Of a DNA stretch of 64,000 bases, positions 8,476 through 16,293 are shown one piece after another. Below the pieces are notes generated by a model that saw nothing but the letters and a program-made list of their open reading frames with translations, made no database searches and was not told where the DNA came from. The position numbers were made by a program, and so were the translations under genes. Each line of letters begins with the position of its first letter. Positions within the stretch are counted from its first letter, which is position 1. The DNA comes from Flavobacteriaceae bacterium PS02337 (GTDB taxonomy: Bacteria > Bacteroidota > Bacteroidia > Flavobacteriales > Flavobacteriaceae), in assembly GCA_029959285.1 (NCBI GenBank), contig JASCOE010000011.1:1-64000 (forward strand), in the 5' to 3' direction.

Positions 8476-8626
8476 ATCTCAAAAATTTAATGTTTCAGAT
8501 CATTTGCACATTAAAATGGGTTCTGATAGTGCTCGCTTTTAAGATGAACACGCGCATTTTTCAAGAAGCATAAAATGTTAAAATTTTAATACAACTGACT
8601 GATTTTTAAAATATTAAATTGATTTC

Positions 8627-8673
8627 TGGGACCTAAAGATAAAAAAAGAAAAGGGGTAGCCGAATAGGTCCCA
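8627..8673. repeat. Inverted repeat near the integrase, candidate att/arm site
   Basis: TGGGACCT (8627-8634) and AGGTCCCA (8666-8673) form an 8-bp inverted repeat with a 31-base spacer. It lies between the integrase start and tRNA-Pro. No coding sequence is seen in 8476-8775. A recombinase arm or core site is possible but unproven. Confidence 0.35.
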
Positions 8674-8717
8674 TTTTCTTTGATATAACTTGAATATTTT
8701 GGAGTTGAATAAAAAGA

Positions 8718-8751
8718 AAAACCCCTTAAATCATACGATTTAAGGGGTTTT
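8718..8751 (-). terminator. Terminator downstream of tRNA-Pro
   Basis: A 15-bp stem (8718-8732 with 8737-8751, loop ATAC) contains ACCCCTTAAATC and GATTTAAGGGGT. On the minus strand it is followed by a T-rich run and lies 25 nt after the tRNA 3' end. Confidence 0.75.
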
Positions 8752-8775
8752 GACTGCCTTTGAAAGGCTTTTTAG

Positions 8776-8850
8776 TCGGGGTGGCAGGATTCGAACCTGC
8801 GACCTCCTGCTCCCAAAGCAGGCGCGATAACCGGGCTACGCTACACCCCG
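8776..8850 (-). tRNA. tRNA-Pro (anticodon TGG)
   Basis: On the minus strand the gene starts CGGGGTGTAGCGTAGCCCGG. The acceptor stem CGGGGTG pairs with CACCCCG, the anticodon stem CCTGC/GCAGG encloses the loop TTTGGGA (anticodon TGG), and the T-arm contains GGTTCGAATCC. CCA is not encoded. It is the likely integration site of the island to its left. Confidence 0.93.
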
Positions 8851-8996
8851 AAGATGTACTTTATTGTAGTGCCCGAAAGCGGATGCAAAGATATAAATAA
8901 ATTTCGTTTACAAAAGGAAAAATTAAAAATAAATAAAACTTATTTTGAGATAGCTATTTCAGATTTATTTTCGACGTTATTTTTTATAATAAAGTT

Positions 8997-9004
8997 TACA
9001 TTTG
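8997..9004 (+). promoter_or_regulatory. Bacteroidota -7 box of trxB
   Basis: TACATTTG matches TAnnTTTG exactly and lies 25 bases before the trxB ATG at 9029. It also argues against a start at 9002, which would precede the transcription start. No clear -33 box was found. Confidence 0.5.
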
Positions 9005-9028
9005 CAACACAAAATAACAATACACATT

Positions 9029-9976
9029 ATGTCAGATACAATCGAAAAAATTAAATGCCTTATTATAGGTTCTGGCCCTGCGGGTTATACTGCAGCTATT
9101 TATGCAGCCAGAGCAAACATGAATCCAGTACTATATCAAGGAATGCAGCCTGGTGGTCAATTGACTACAACTAATGAGGTTGAAAATTTTCCTGGTTATG
9201 TTGATGGTGTTACAGGACCAGAAATGATGATTCAGTTACAAGACCAAGCAAAACGTTTTGGTGCTGATATTCGTGATGGCTGGGCTACAAAAGTTGATTT
9301 TTCTGGAGATATTCATAAAGTTTGGATCAATGATTCAATCGAATTACACTGCGAAACTGTAATTATTTCTACAGGTGCTTCAGCTAAATATTTAGGATTA
9401 CCATCAGAACAACACTATTTAAATATGGGCGGTGGTGTTTCTGCTTGTGCAGTTTGCGACGGATTCTTCTACAGAAATCAAGAAGTTGTTATTGTTGGAG
9501 CTGGAGATTCTGCTTGTGAAGAAGCACATTACTTATCTAAACTTTGTAAAAAAGTTACTATGTTGGTGAGAAGCGAGAAATTTAGAGCTTCTAAAATTAT
9601 GGAAGAACGCGTTCGTAAAACTGAAAATATCGAGATTTTAATGAATCACGATACTGTTGAAGTTTTAGGAGATTCTAATGTTGTGCATGCTATTAAAGCT
9701 TTAAATAAGACAACTGGCGAAACAATCGAAATTCCAGCAACTGGTTTCTTCGTAGCAATTGGACACAAACCTAATACAGATATTTTTAAAGATTATATAA
9801 CTCTTGATGAAACTGGTTACATTGTAAATACTCCAGGAACATCTAAAACAAATATAGAAGGTGTTTTCGTGGCGGGTGATGCTGCAGATCATGTTTACCG
9901 TCAAGCAATTACTGCTGCAGGTACAGGATGTATGGCTGCACTTGACGCTGAAAGATATTTGGCTTCTAAAGAATAA
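9029..9976 (+). CDS. trxB: Thioredoxin-disulfide reductase
   Basis: This 315-residue cytoplasmic flavoenzyme reduces thioredoxin with NADPH. The FAD-binding motif is GSGPAG (residues 14-19), the redox-active pair is C140-A-V-C143-D, the NADPH motif is GAGDSA in VVIVGAGDSACEEA, and the C-terminal FAD motif is FVAGDAAD. Length and order match bacterial TrxB. I chose the ATG at 9029 (MSDTIEKIKC) rather than 9002, because the promoter box lies at 8997-9004. It is monocistronic, with a strong terminator at 10031. Confidence 0.95.
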   Translation: MSDTIEKIKCLIIGSGPAGYTAAIYAARANMNPVLYQGMQPGGQLTTTNEVENFPGYVDGVTGPEMMIQLQDQAKRFGADIRDGWATKVDFSGDIHKVWINDSIELHCETVIISTGASAKYLGLPSEQHYLNMGGGVSACAVCDGFFYRNQEVVIVGAGDSACEEAHYLSKLCKKVTMLVRSEKFRASKIMEERVRKTENIEILMNHDTVEVLGDSNVVHAIKALNKTTGETIEIPATGFFVAIGHKPNTDIFKDYITLDETGYIVNTPGTSKTNIEGVFVAGDAADHVYRQAITAAGTGCMAALDAERYLASKE

Positions 9977-9981
9977 AAATT

Positions 9982-10123
9982 AGTCGCAGTTTTCAGTTTA
10001 TTGAAATGTAAACAGAATCAGACTTAAAATAAAAAAGTCCCAATCGTAAAATGATTGGGACTTTTTTATTTTTATGTAAAATTTCCAGACTGAAAACTGA
10101 AACTGAAACTGAAAACTGAGACT
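9982..10123. repeat. Intergenic inverted repeat, CAGTTTTCAGT family (copy 1)
   Basis: AGTCGCAGTTTTCAGTTT at 9982-9999 is mirrored by a block at 10088-10123 made of repeated ACTGAA units and ending AACTGAAAACTGAGACT. The arms flank the trxB terminator. The right arm ends two bases before the stop of the convergent GIN-domain gene. A second copy of the family is at 39791-39845. Confidence 0.7.
10031..10067. terminator. Intrinsic terminator after trxB
   Basis: AAAAAAGTCCCAATC (10031-10045) pairs with GATTGGGACTTTTTT (10053-10067), with a 7-base loop and T runs on both strands. It serves trxB and probably the convergent GIN-domain operon too. Confidence 0.85.
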
Positions 10124-10124
10124 T

Positions 10125-10958
10125 TTATTTAATTTTCTTAATTAATTTAGCTTCTTCAGAAAAACGAGTAAGCGTTATGGCTGGGCTTCCTAATAGAGAA
10201 ATTTCTGCTTTATCTCCAATTGCTAAAGAAACAGTAGTTTCTGCTAAAATACTTCCCACTGCAGCATTTTCTGCTGTAATAGTCGCATCTTTCAATGTAA
10301 ATTTCGTTCCTGTAAAAACGGAGTTATTGTCTAATCTTATTGTGGCTTTTTCGGCAATACCTTCTATTGCAGCACTTGCTCTTTGATACAAATCGCATTT
10401 AAATTTTATAGCAGAAACTAAAGTTTTTACAACTGCATTTTTGCTCAATTGTAAACTTCCGTCGTCGGCTTTTAAATTTAATTCAGTTCTTGTTTTATCA
10501 TCAGCAATCAGAGTGAATTTTTTTGCATTTACATTCAAAAATAATTTCGAAAAGTCAACACAATTCATCGTGATATCGTCTAGTTGTAATTCCTGTATAG
10601 CATAAACGATAGCTTCATTTTTAGTAATTACTTTATTTAAAGATTTAGTGTAAGTAACTTTAACGGCTAGCTTTTTGAAAATAGTAGACTCTTTATTGGT
10701 GTATAATCGAAGTGTTTTTTCTCTTAAATCCATTCCGATAATATCATGAAGATTATCATCGGCTTCAATTTTAATTTCATTTTTTTCTCCTTGTTCAAGA
10801 TAAACTTCAAGATTATCATCGACTTCAATGGCGTCAAAACTTCCAACTTCTTTTATAGAAGTCGTTACAACTTTAGAACCTTTAATTTTTTCTCTTTTTT
10901 GAGCAAAAGTCAATGTTGTAACAAATAATAATAGGAGCAGCGCTGTACTTTTTTTCAT
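10125..10958 (-). CDS. GIN-domain (DUF2807) secreted protein
   Basis: This is a 277-residue protein from the ATG at 10958 (MKKSTALLLLLFVTTLTFAQ, a clear signal peptide). An upstream ATG at 10997 would bury the signal and is rejected. The mature part starts with the head-GIN pattern VGSFDAIEVDDNLEVYLEQGEKNE and continues as short beta-strand repeats. GIN domains form beta-helix-like envelope proteins of unknown function, often next to PspC-type genes, as here. It is the last gene of the minus-strand cluster starting at the PadR gene. Confidence 0.75.
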   Translation of the reverse strand: MKKSTALLLLLFVTTLTFAQKREKIKGSKVVTTSIKEVGSFDAIEVDDNLEVYLEQGEKNEIKIEADDNLHDIIGMDLREKTLRLYTNKESTIFKKLAVKVTYTKSLNKVITKNEAIVYAIQELQLDDITMNCVDFSKLFLNVNAKKFTLIADDKTRTELNLKADDGSLQLSKNAVVKTLVSAIKFKCDLYQRASAAIEGIAEKATIRLDNNSVFTGTKFTLKDATITAENAAVGSILAETTVSLAIGDKAEISLLGSPAITLTRFSEEAKLIKKIK

Positions 10959-11042
10959 TAATTCTAGATTTGATTTTGACAAATATAAAAAAATCATCCA
11001 CTTTTGATGAATGATTTCTTTTATATTTAACAGTTACTTTTT

Positions 11043-11777
11043 TTAGCTTTTGTTAATACTTCCTCCAGAGCTTGCCGATTTTTCGACAGTTTTTGGAGAA
11101 CCGCTATAATTGATATTTCCTCCGCTTGACGCTTCGGCTTTTAAACTTACAACCGGATTTATACTCACTGTTCCTCCGCTAGATGCATCTGCATGAATGT
11201 CATTTGCTACTAATTTATCTGCATTGATACTTGCGCCACTCGCTGCCGAAGTATTCAAATTTAAAGCTTTACCTTCGATATCAACAGAACTTCCGCTTCC
11301 TGAATCTACTGATATTTTATCAGATTCAATTTGAACATTCATTGTAGCTGCACTAGAAGTTTCTAATGTAATATCTTCTCCTTCAATAATATTAACGCTT
11401 TGAACAGTTGATGCACTAGAAGCTTCAATTTTATCAATAACAGGCATTTTTACAATTACTTTTTTTGATGTAATATTTCGGAAAGAATTGTATTTGCATT
11501 CAATAACAAGCGTTCCGTTTTCTACTTTCGTTATAATTTCTCTTTGAAGATTATCGTCGGCTTCAACCGTAATTTCTACTTTATCAGATTGTTCAATAAC
11601 CAAATCTATAGCGTTGCTAACTGATACATTTTTGAAATCTCCCTGAACAGTTCTTTTTTCTTTTGTAACGTTTCCGCTTCCTTCAATTGCATTCATGTTA
11701 AAATTACATGAAGCAAACAATAATGCTGTTATAGCAGCTATAACAAATTTCGTAATATGAATGATTATTTTTACCAT
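11043..11777 (-). CDS. GIN-domain (DUF2807) lipoprotein
   Basis: This 244-residue lipoprotein has a signal ending LLFASC (Cys24). The head-GIN motif is DFKNVSVSNAIDLVIEQSDKVE. It is followed by repeated Ala/Ser/Gly-rich strands (SSASTVQSV, TSSAATMNV, SAASGASIN, DASSGGTVS, SASSGGSIN), typical of a beta-solenoid. Its start lies 3 bases from the PspC-domain gene stop, so they form one operon. It is a paralogue of the next gene downstream. Confidence 0.8.
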   Translation of the reverse strand: MVKIIIHITKFVIAAITALLFASCNFNMNAIEGSGNVTKEKRTVQGDFKNVSVSNAIDLVIEQSDKVEITVEADDNLQREIITKVENGTLVIECKYNSFRNITSKKVIVKMPVIDKIEASSASTVQSVNIIEGEDITLETSSAATMNVQIESDKISVDSGSGSSVDIEGKALNLNTSAASGASINADKLVANDIHADASSGGTVSINPVVSLKAEASSGGNINYSGSPKTVEKSASSGGSINKS

Positions 11778-11780
11778 GGT

Positions 11781-13538
11781 TTAGTTAATTTTGATTACAA
11801 CTCCGTTTTTATCAGTGGTTAGTTTTCCTTTAGTTTTTTTTCCGTTTATAACTTCTTTACCGTTAATTTTAACTGAAACTTCATTTATAGTGTCAGCAGG
11901 ATCAATCTTCGCATCATTAATAGCGTCATTTACTTCTTTGTTAATATCCTCGTAGTCATTTTCAGAATCATTATCATCTGCTGGACAATCTAGACATCTC
12001 ACTTTTGATCCTTCAACTTTATAACTGTAATTTCCGTCATAATTCAGATTAAAGAAATCATCTTCATAATGAAAGTAATCTCTAGCAGAAGTATCTGGTT
12101 TAAATAATTGTCCTTCTGGAAGATATATGTAGATATCAACTTCTTGTCCTCTAAATTTGTTTTTAACATCTGTCAGAAAATAGTTATCCAAAATTAAATG
12201 ATTTCCAGTAATTTGAAACTTATATTGAATCTTTTCTGCTCTTTTTTTAGCGTTTGTAAAAGAGTTTCCTCTTGCGCTTTTTTCAATTTGAACGAATACA
12301 GTTGATTCGTCTGTATGTAAAACATGTAAGCGTACATCATTCGAATAAATCAATTCGTTGTTTGCTGAGTCTTGTACAAATTCAAACTCTCTATAGTGAT
12401 TTAGACTTTTTGCGTAATAATCACTGTATTTGAATTTTACAAAAAGTGTATCTTCTGGACGAATAGTAATTTCTTTCTTTTCTACAACTTTGTTATCATA
12501 TGAAATTTCAGTTGCTTGTTTTATTCCAATACTTGTTAGAATCGCGATAGAAATAATCCAAAGAGCTAAAAGCGTATATTTTGTAATATTTCCGATTGAT
12601 TTTAAATTCGGAGATAACAATTTAAATCCTAAAAGCGTTAAGAAGAAAAACGGAATTCCGATTGCAAAGAACATCAATAATCCAAAAGACCAAAGAGGAT
12701 ATTCTGTAAAGTTTCCTGCTTCAACAAAATTCTGCCAAGGAAAATCAATAAAAATGTTAGTTCCTAAAGTAAAAACGCCGATCAATAACATGATTAAGGT
12801 TGAAATCCCTGATATAATTAGAATTACTCCTAAAAATTTAGCAAAGATTTTAAAAACCGTCATAACAAAGTCTCCAAATGAACTACTTATTCTCCCAGCT
12901 CCCGACTTTACTTGGTTTCCCATTTTATCATAATCTGCATTTTTAAATTTATCAGATAATGAATCTATTTCTTCACGAACTTTTTTTTCGATATTCGAAA
13001 TAGTTACTGGTTCTCCAGTCATTTCTAATTTTTCTGAAGTTGTTACCGCTTCAGGAGTTACAATCCATAAAATAACATACACTAAAACTCCTGTTCCAAA
13101 ACTTCCAAAAACAAATACTAAGAATGCAATTTTTATCCAAACGGCATCAATTCCAAAATAATGCCCTAAACCAGTTGCAACACCGGCTACCATACCTTTT
13201 TCTTTATCACGGTATAATTTTTTGCTTTTTCTTGGTCCGTAATTATTAAAAGATTGGTTAGAACTTTCTTCATCTTCTATTCTATAATCTTCAGGTTGTC
13301 CCATCACCGTAATCACTTCGTCAACGTCTTTCAGTCCAACAACATGTTTTTCGCTTTTTTGTTTTTCTGTCAATAGTTCAGAAACACGCATTTCGATGTC
13401 TTTAATAATTTCATCTTGTCCAGAAGAGTTGTTAAGTGATCGTTTTATTGCGTCAAAGTAGCGTGTCAATTTTAAGTATGCATCTTCATCGATGTGAAAA
13501 AACATACCGCCTAAGTTAATATTTACTGTTTTGTTCAT
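11781..13538 (-). CDS. PspC-domain membrane protein
   Basis: This is a 585-residue membrane protein. Residues 1-100 are a soluble domain (MNKTVNINLGGMFFHIDEDAY). A PspC domain follows at about 105-165 (KKLYRDKEKGMVAGVATGLGHYFGI, then a hydrophobic helix). Further membrane helices span about 225-345. The C-terminal ~230 residues are probably periplasmic, with a short CLDC pair. PspC proteins are linked to envelope-stress sensing. Position between a PadR repressor and two GIN proteins suggests a regulated envelope operon. The molecular function is unknown. Confidence 0.85.
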   Translation of the reverse strand: MNKTVNINLGGMFFHIDEDAYLKLTRYFDAIKRSLNNSSGQDEIIKDIEMRVSELLTEKQKSEKHVVGLKDVDEVITVMGQPEDYRIEDEESSNQSFNNYGPRKSKKLYRDKEKGMVAGVATGLGHYFGIDAVWIKIAFLVFVFGSFGTGVLVYVILWIVTPEAVTTSEKLEMTGEPVTISNIEKKVREEIDSLSDKFKNADYDKMGNQVKSGAGRISSSFGDFVMTVFKIFAKFLGVILIISGISTLIMLLIGVFTLGTNIFIDFPWQNFVEAGNFTEYPLWSFGLLMFFAIGIPFFFLTLLGFKLLSPNLKSIGNITKYTLLALWIISIAILTSIGIKQATEISYDNKVVEKKEITIRPEDTLFVKFKYSDYYAKSLNHYREFEFVQDSANNELIYSNDVRLHVLHTDESTVFVQIEKSARGNSFTNAKKRAEKIQYKFQITGNHLILDNYFLTDVKNKFRGQEVDIYIYLPEGQLFKPDTSARDYFHYEDDFFNLNYDGNYSYKVEGSKVRCLDCPADDNDSENDYEDINKEVNDAINDAKIDPADTINEVSVKINGKEVINGKKTKGKLTTDKNGVVIKIN

Positions 13539-13541
13539 GAC

Positions 13542-13874
13542 TTATTGATTTTGATTGGTGATTAGATTTACAGCGTCGGATAATTCTGTCCAAGTGCCGC
13601 TAAGTTCGTTTAAAAATGTTTGTCCTATCTCGGTTAATCCATAATATTTTCGTGGCGGTCCAGAGGTCGATTCTTCCCACCGATAATTAAGTAAACCGTC
13701 GTTTTTCAATCTAGTTAACAACGGATAAACAGTTCCTTCTACAACTAGTAATTTTGCGTTTTTTAAAGTGTCTAATATTTCAGATGTATATGCGTCTTTT
13801 TCTTTCAATACAGATAAGATGCAAAACTCAAGAACACCTTTGCGCATCTGTGCTTTTGTGTTTTCAATGTTCAT
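13542..13874 (-). CDS. PadR-family transcriptional regulator
   Basis: This 110-residue protein has the PadR winged helix: MRKGVLEFCILSVLKEKDAYTSEIL, LLVVEGTVYPLLTRLKNDGLLNYRWEES and SGPPRKYYGLTEIGQTFL. It lacks the long C-terminal coiled coil and so belongs to the short subfamily. The gene ends 3 bases before the PspC-domain gene and opens the operon, so it probably represses its own operon in response to an envelope or small-molecule signal. Confidence 0.88.
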   Translation of the reverse strand: MNIENTKAQMRKGVLEFCILSVLKEKDAYTSEILDTLKNAKLLVVEGTVYPLLTRLKNDGLLNYRWEESTSGPPRKYYGLTEIGQTFLNELSGTWTELSDAVNLITNQNQ

Positions 13875-13916
13875 AATTTCATTTTGTTTTTTTTTGATTG
13901 AACAATTCGTTTTTTG

Positions 13917-13944
13917 ATTGATGATGATTGATTGATGATTGATT
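13917..13944. repeat. GATT(GAT) short tandem repeat upstream of padR
   Basis: About 28 bases made of GATTGAT/GAT units lie 43-70 bases upstream of the PadR start. Such simple repeats can vary in length and might alter promoter spacing. Confidence 0.5.
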
Positions 13945-14007
13945 GCGAAACTATATATTGATTGTTTGTTTAATGGTTTCGACTATAACTTTTAATTTTT
14001 TAGCTGA

Positions 14008-14487
14008 TTACTTTATGAAAGGAATCGTAAGCGGATATTTATATAATTCTCCGTTTGAAGCTTTTATAGAAGCATAAATCACTAAAAAGAACTCAACAAA
14101 CTTTAGTAATCCAAAAAGTATTACAGCTGTAATTCCTACACTTAGCATTCCGATATGCGATTGAAAGTCAAAATTTCTAAGAATAAAATGGCGGTCGTTA
14201 AAAAAAGCTTCCACTGGAATATTCTGCAAAATGATGGTTACAAAAATAGGTATAGCAATAAGCGCTAAAAGCAAAGTATAAAGCAATATGCTTAATTGAA
14301 AGTTCAAAGCCTGTTTTCCGTGATGATCTGCAAATTCAGATTTATCTTTATAATTTGTCCAAATGATTAGCGGAAAAATATAGTTCCCAAACGGAATTAT
14401 ATATTGGCTTAAAGTACTCAAATGAGTAAATGCTGCTGTATTCTTTTCTGATGTTTTTTCCATGATGAGTGGTGTTGTTGTTTCCAT
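14008..14487 (-). CDS. DUF4870-family membrane protein
   Basis: This 159-residue protein has three to four membrane helices. The sequence AAFTHLSTLSQYIIPFGNYIFPLIIWTNYKDKSEFADHHGKQALNFQ is the DUF4870 signature, seen in parts at about residues 18-65. An ATG at 14463 would give a protein eight residues shorter. It lies upstream of the PadR gene on the same strand (gap 133 bases), and DUF4870 genes often accompany PadR/PspC/GIN operons. Function unknown. Confidence 0.78.
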   Translation of the reverse strand: METTTPLIMEKTSEKNTAAFTHLSTLSQYIIPFGNYIFPLIIWTNYKDKSEFADHHGKQALNFQLSILLYTLLLALIAIPIFVTIILQNIPVEAFFNDRHFILRNFDFQSHIGMLSVGITAVILFGLLKFVEFFLVIYASIKASNGELYKYPLTIPFIK

Positions 14488-14718
14488 GATTAAAAGTATA
14501 TAGTAATTTCTTATGCAAATATATGTCTAAAAACTAGTATCTTGTTTTACATAGTACCAAATATTAACATAATATTAACAATTTGAAGTTTTAGTAATAA
14601 ATTTTAAATCACTGTAAATCATTGTGAAGTCTTGTTTTTATTGACAGTTTTTTGATATTTAAAGAATATATTGTGCGTGCATAGTTTTTTTGTATTTTTA
14701 CATAAAAAAATAAATTAT

Positions 14719-15171
14719 ATGGCACTTTCGGTATCAAAACTTAACAAGTTCGTTTTATTTAAACTCCCTTCAGCTTACTTTTGCGGAGTGCGTGTAAAAG
14801 ATATAAATGATTCTAGCTGTACTGTTTCAGTAAAACACAGATGGATCAACCAAAATCCTTTTAACTCGATGTATTTTGCGGTTCAGGCAATGGCGGCAGA
14901 ATTAACAACTGGAGCTTTGGTAATTTCTCAAATCCAAGAAAGCGGTAAAAAGATTTCTATGTTAGTTGCTAATAATAAAGGTAATTTTACAAAAAAAGCT
15001 ACCGGAAGAATTACTTTCAAATGCAATGATGGACATCTAATTGCAGACGCTATCAAAAAAACAATTGAAACTGGAGAAGGACAAACCTTCTGGATGAAAT
15101 CTATTGGAACAAATGAAGAAGGAACTCAGGTTTCTGAAATGGATTTTGAATGGAGTATTCGCGTAAAATAA
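14719..15171 (+). CDS. DUF4442 hotdog-fold protein
   Basis: This is a 150-residue protein from the ATG at 14719 (MALSVSKLNKFVLFKLPSAY); an ATG at 14671 would add 16 unlikely residues. Motifs such as VKHRWINQNPFNSMYFAVQAMAAELTTG match the DUF4442 hotdog fold, related to acyl-CoA thioesterases. The substrate is unknown. It appears monocistronic, with a terminator at 15228. Confidence 0.75.
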   Translation: MALSVSKLNKFVLFKLPSAYFCGVRVKDINDSSCTVSVKHRWINQNPFNSMYFAVQAMAAELTTGALVISQIQESGKKISMLVANNKGNFTKKATGRITFKCNDGHLIADAIKKTIETGEGQTFWMKSIGTNEEGTQVSEMDFEWSIRVK

Positions 15172-15227
15172 AAACATTAATATTGATCTATAAATAATTA
15201 AAAGCAGTAATTTCTTTTTATAAATAC

Positions 15228-15262
15228 AAAGCGTCAGTAATTTTTTTACTGGCGCTTTTTTT
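15228..15262 (+). terminator. Intrinsic terminator of the DUF4442 gene
   Basis: AAAGCGTCAGTAA pairs with TTACTGGCGCTTT (one G-T wobble) and is followed by a run of T. Confidence 0.75.
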
Positions 15263-15705
15263 GTTTTGAATTCTAATTTTTATGACTTTAAATTGTTAAT
15301 TCGTTGAATTTCAGTATCTTTATGTTCGTAAAACTCATATGCGCTAGAAAAAACTTTCTTTCTAAATCAAAATTTTCAGCAGATAAACCTATTCTAAAGT
15401 TTATCCTGCAACTTCTACAAGCCTTTATAAATTAAGGAATTTTGAAAATAATTAAGATTAACTAAAATTGATTAAGATTGAGCATTTATTATTAAAAATG
15501 CTCTATTCTGTTATTTTTTAGGCTTTTAGGGGAAACTTAAAAAGTATCCATATTATACTTTTGCCCCCCTGAAAAATACGAAAATCTATATCGTATCATT
15601 TTAGAAAATTAAAATCAACAATTGTTATTTAAAAATAAATTAATCTTTTTTTGAAGACTTGATTATTGTTTTTAACTCTCAATTGTTGGATAAAAACAAA
15701 CAAAT
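15263..15705. other. 443-base AT-rich gap before the giant secreted protein
   Basis: No coding sequence is seen. It holds a candidate promoter: TACTTTTG at 15556-15563, an exact TAnnTTTG, followed directly by a CCCCCC tract. Downstream is an AT-rich 5' leader of about 140 bases, with the small inverted repeat ATACGA/TCGTAT near 15577-15597. Confidence 0.4.
15556..15563 (+). promoter_or_regulatory. Candidate -7 box upstream of the giant T9SS protein
   Basis: TACTTTTG fits TAnnTTTG and is followed by GCCCCCCTG. It lies 143 bases before the ATG, leaving a long leader. No clear -33 box is seen. Confidence 0.35.
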
Positions 15706-16293
15706 ATGAGAACAAAAATTACTTTAATTCTAGCATTGCTCATTTTACCTTTTATTAATAACAAGGTTTTTTCGCAGGCTGTATCTGGTACGCCAAGCAA
15801 TACAGGATGTCAAAATATGGGTATTGTAACAGCGAGCAGTACAGGATTGGGAGCAACACCCCAGTATCAGCTTTTAAGAAACGGTATAGCCGTTTCTCCA
15901 GCTTCGGGAGACAATACGCAATTTACAAATAATCCTGAATTTACAGGTTTAAGTTCAGGAACCTATGTTGTTAATGCGAGGGCAACATCTGGTGGAACAG
16001 TTTATTCCAGTGCCAATATAATTGTTACAGATGGTTATACTCTAATGACGGTTTCAACACCGACTAAAGTGGCAAATTGTGTTGGTGGAACTGGAGTATT
16101 GACATCGACTGTCACAAATGGAAAGGCACCTTTTACCTATACAATTGCCACACAGACTGCGCCGACAACAATTTTACAAAATAGTGGCAGTATATCATCT
16201 AATACATTTACTTTTAATGCTCTTCCTGCAAATAGTTACATTGTTAGTGTAACAGATTCTTGTGGACAGACAATAACGGTCCAAATTATTTAA
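15706..16293 (+). CDS. Giant type IX-secreted repeat protein, N-terminal fragment before a frameshift
   Basis: This 195-residue frame starts with a Sec signal (MRTKITLILALLILPFINNKVFSQ) and beta-rich extracellular modules (SSGTYVVNARATSGGTVYSS, then NSYIVSVTDSCGQTITVQ). It stops at TAA 16291-16293 in the middle of a module. Adding one base near 16285 turns VQ-Ile-Ile-stop into VQ-NYLNYGSLSVNV and joins the 4.8-kb frame that follows, so this is the start of one gene of about 1,811 residues. A genuine mutation, phase variation at an A/T run, or a base-call error are all possible. Confidence 0.8.
   Translation: MRTKITLILALLILPFINNKVFSQAVSGTPSNTGCQNMGIVTASSTGLGATPQYQLLRNGIAVSPASGDNTQFTNNPEFTGLSSGTYVVNARATSGGTVYSSANIIVTDGYTLMTVSTPTKVANCVGGTGVLTSTVTNGKAPFTYTIATQTAPTTILQNSGSISSNTFTFNALPANSYIVSVTDSCGQTITVQII

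Noticed and set aside
1-8775. A full conjugative element
   Set aside because: No relaxase, coupling protein or conjugation genes are visible in this part; only integration and excision genes are, so I call it an island.
8854-9054. 66-codon plus-strand frame between tRNA-Pro and trxB
   Set aside because: It overlaps the trxB promoter and start in another frame and shows no protein-like features.
12430-12933. 167-codon plus-strand frame
   Set aside because: It is fully antisense to the PspC-domain gene, which has clear domains and operon context.
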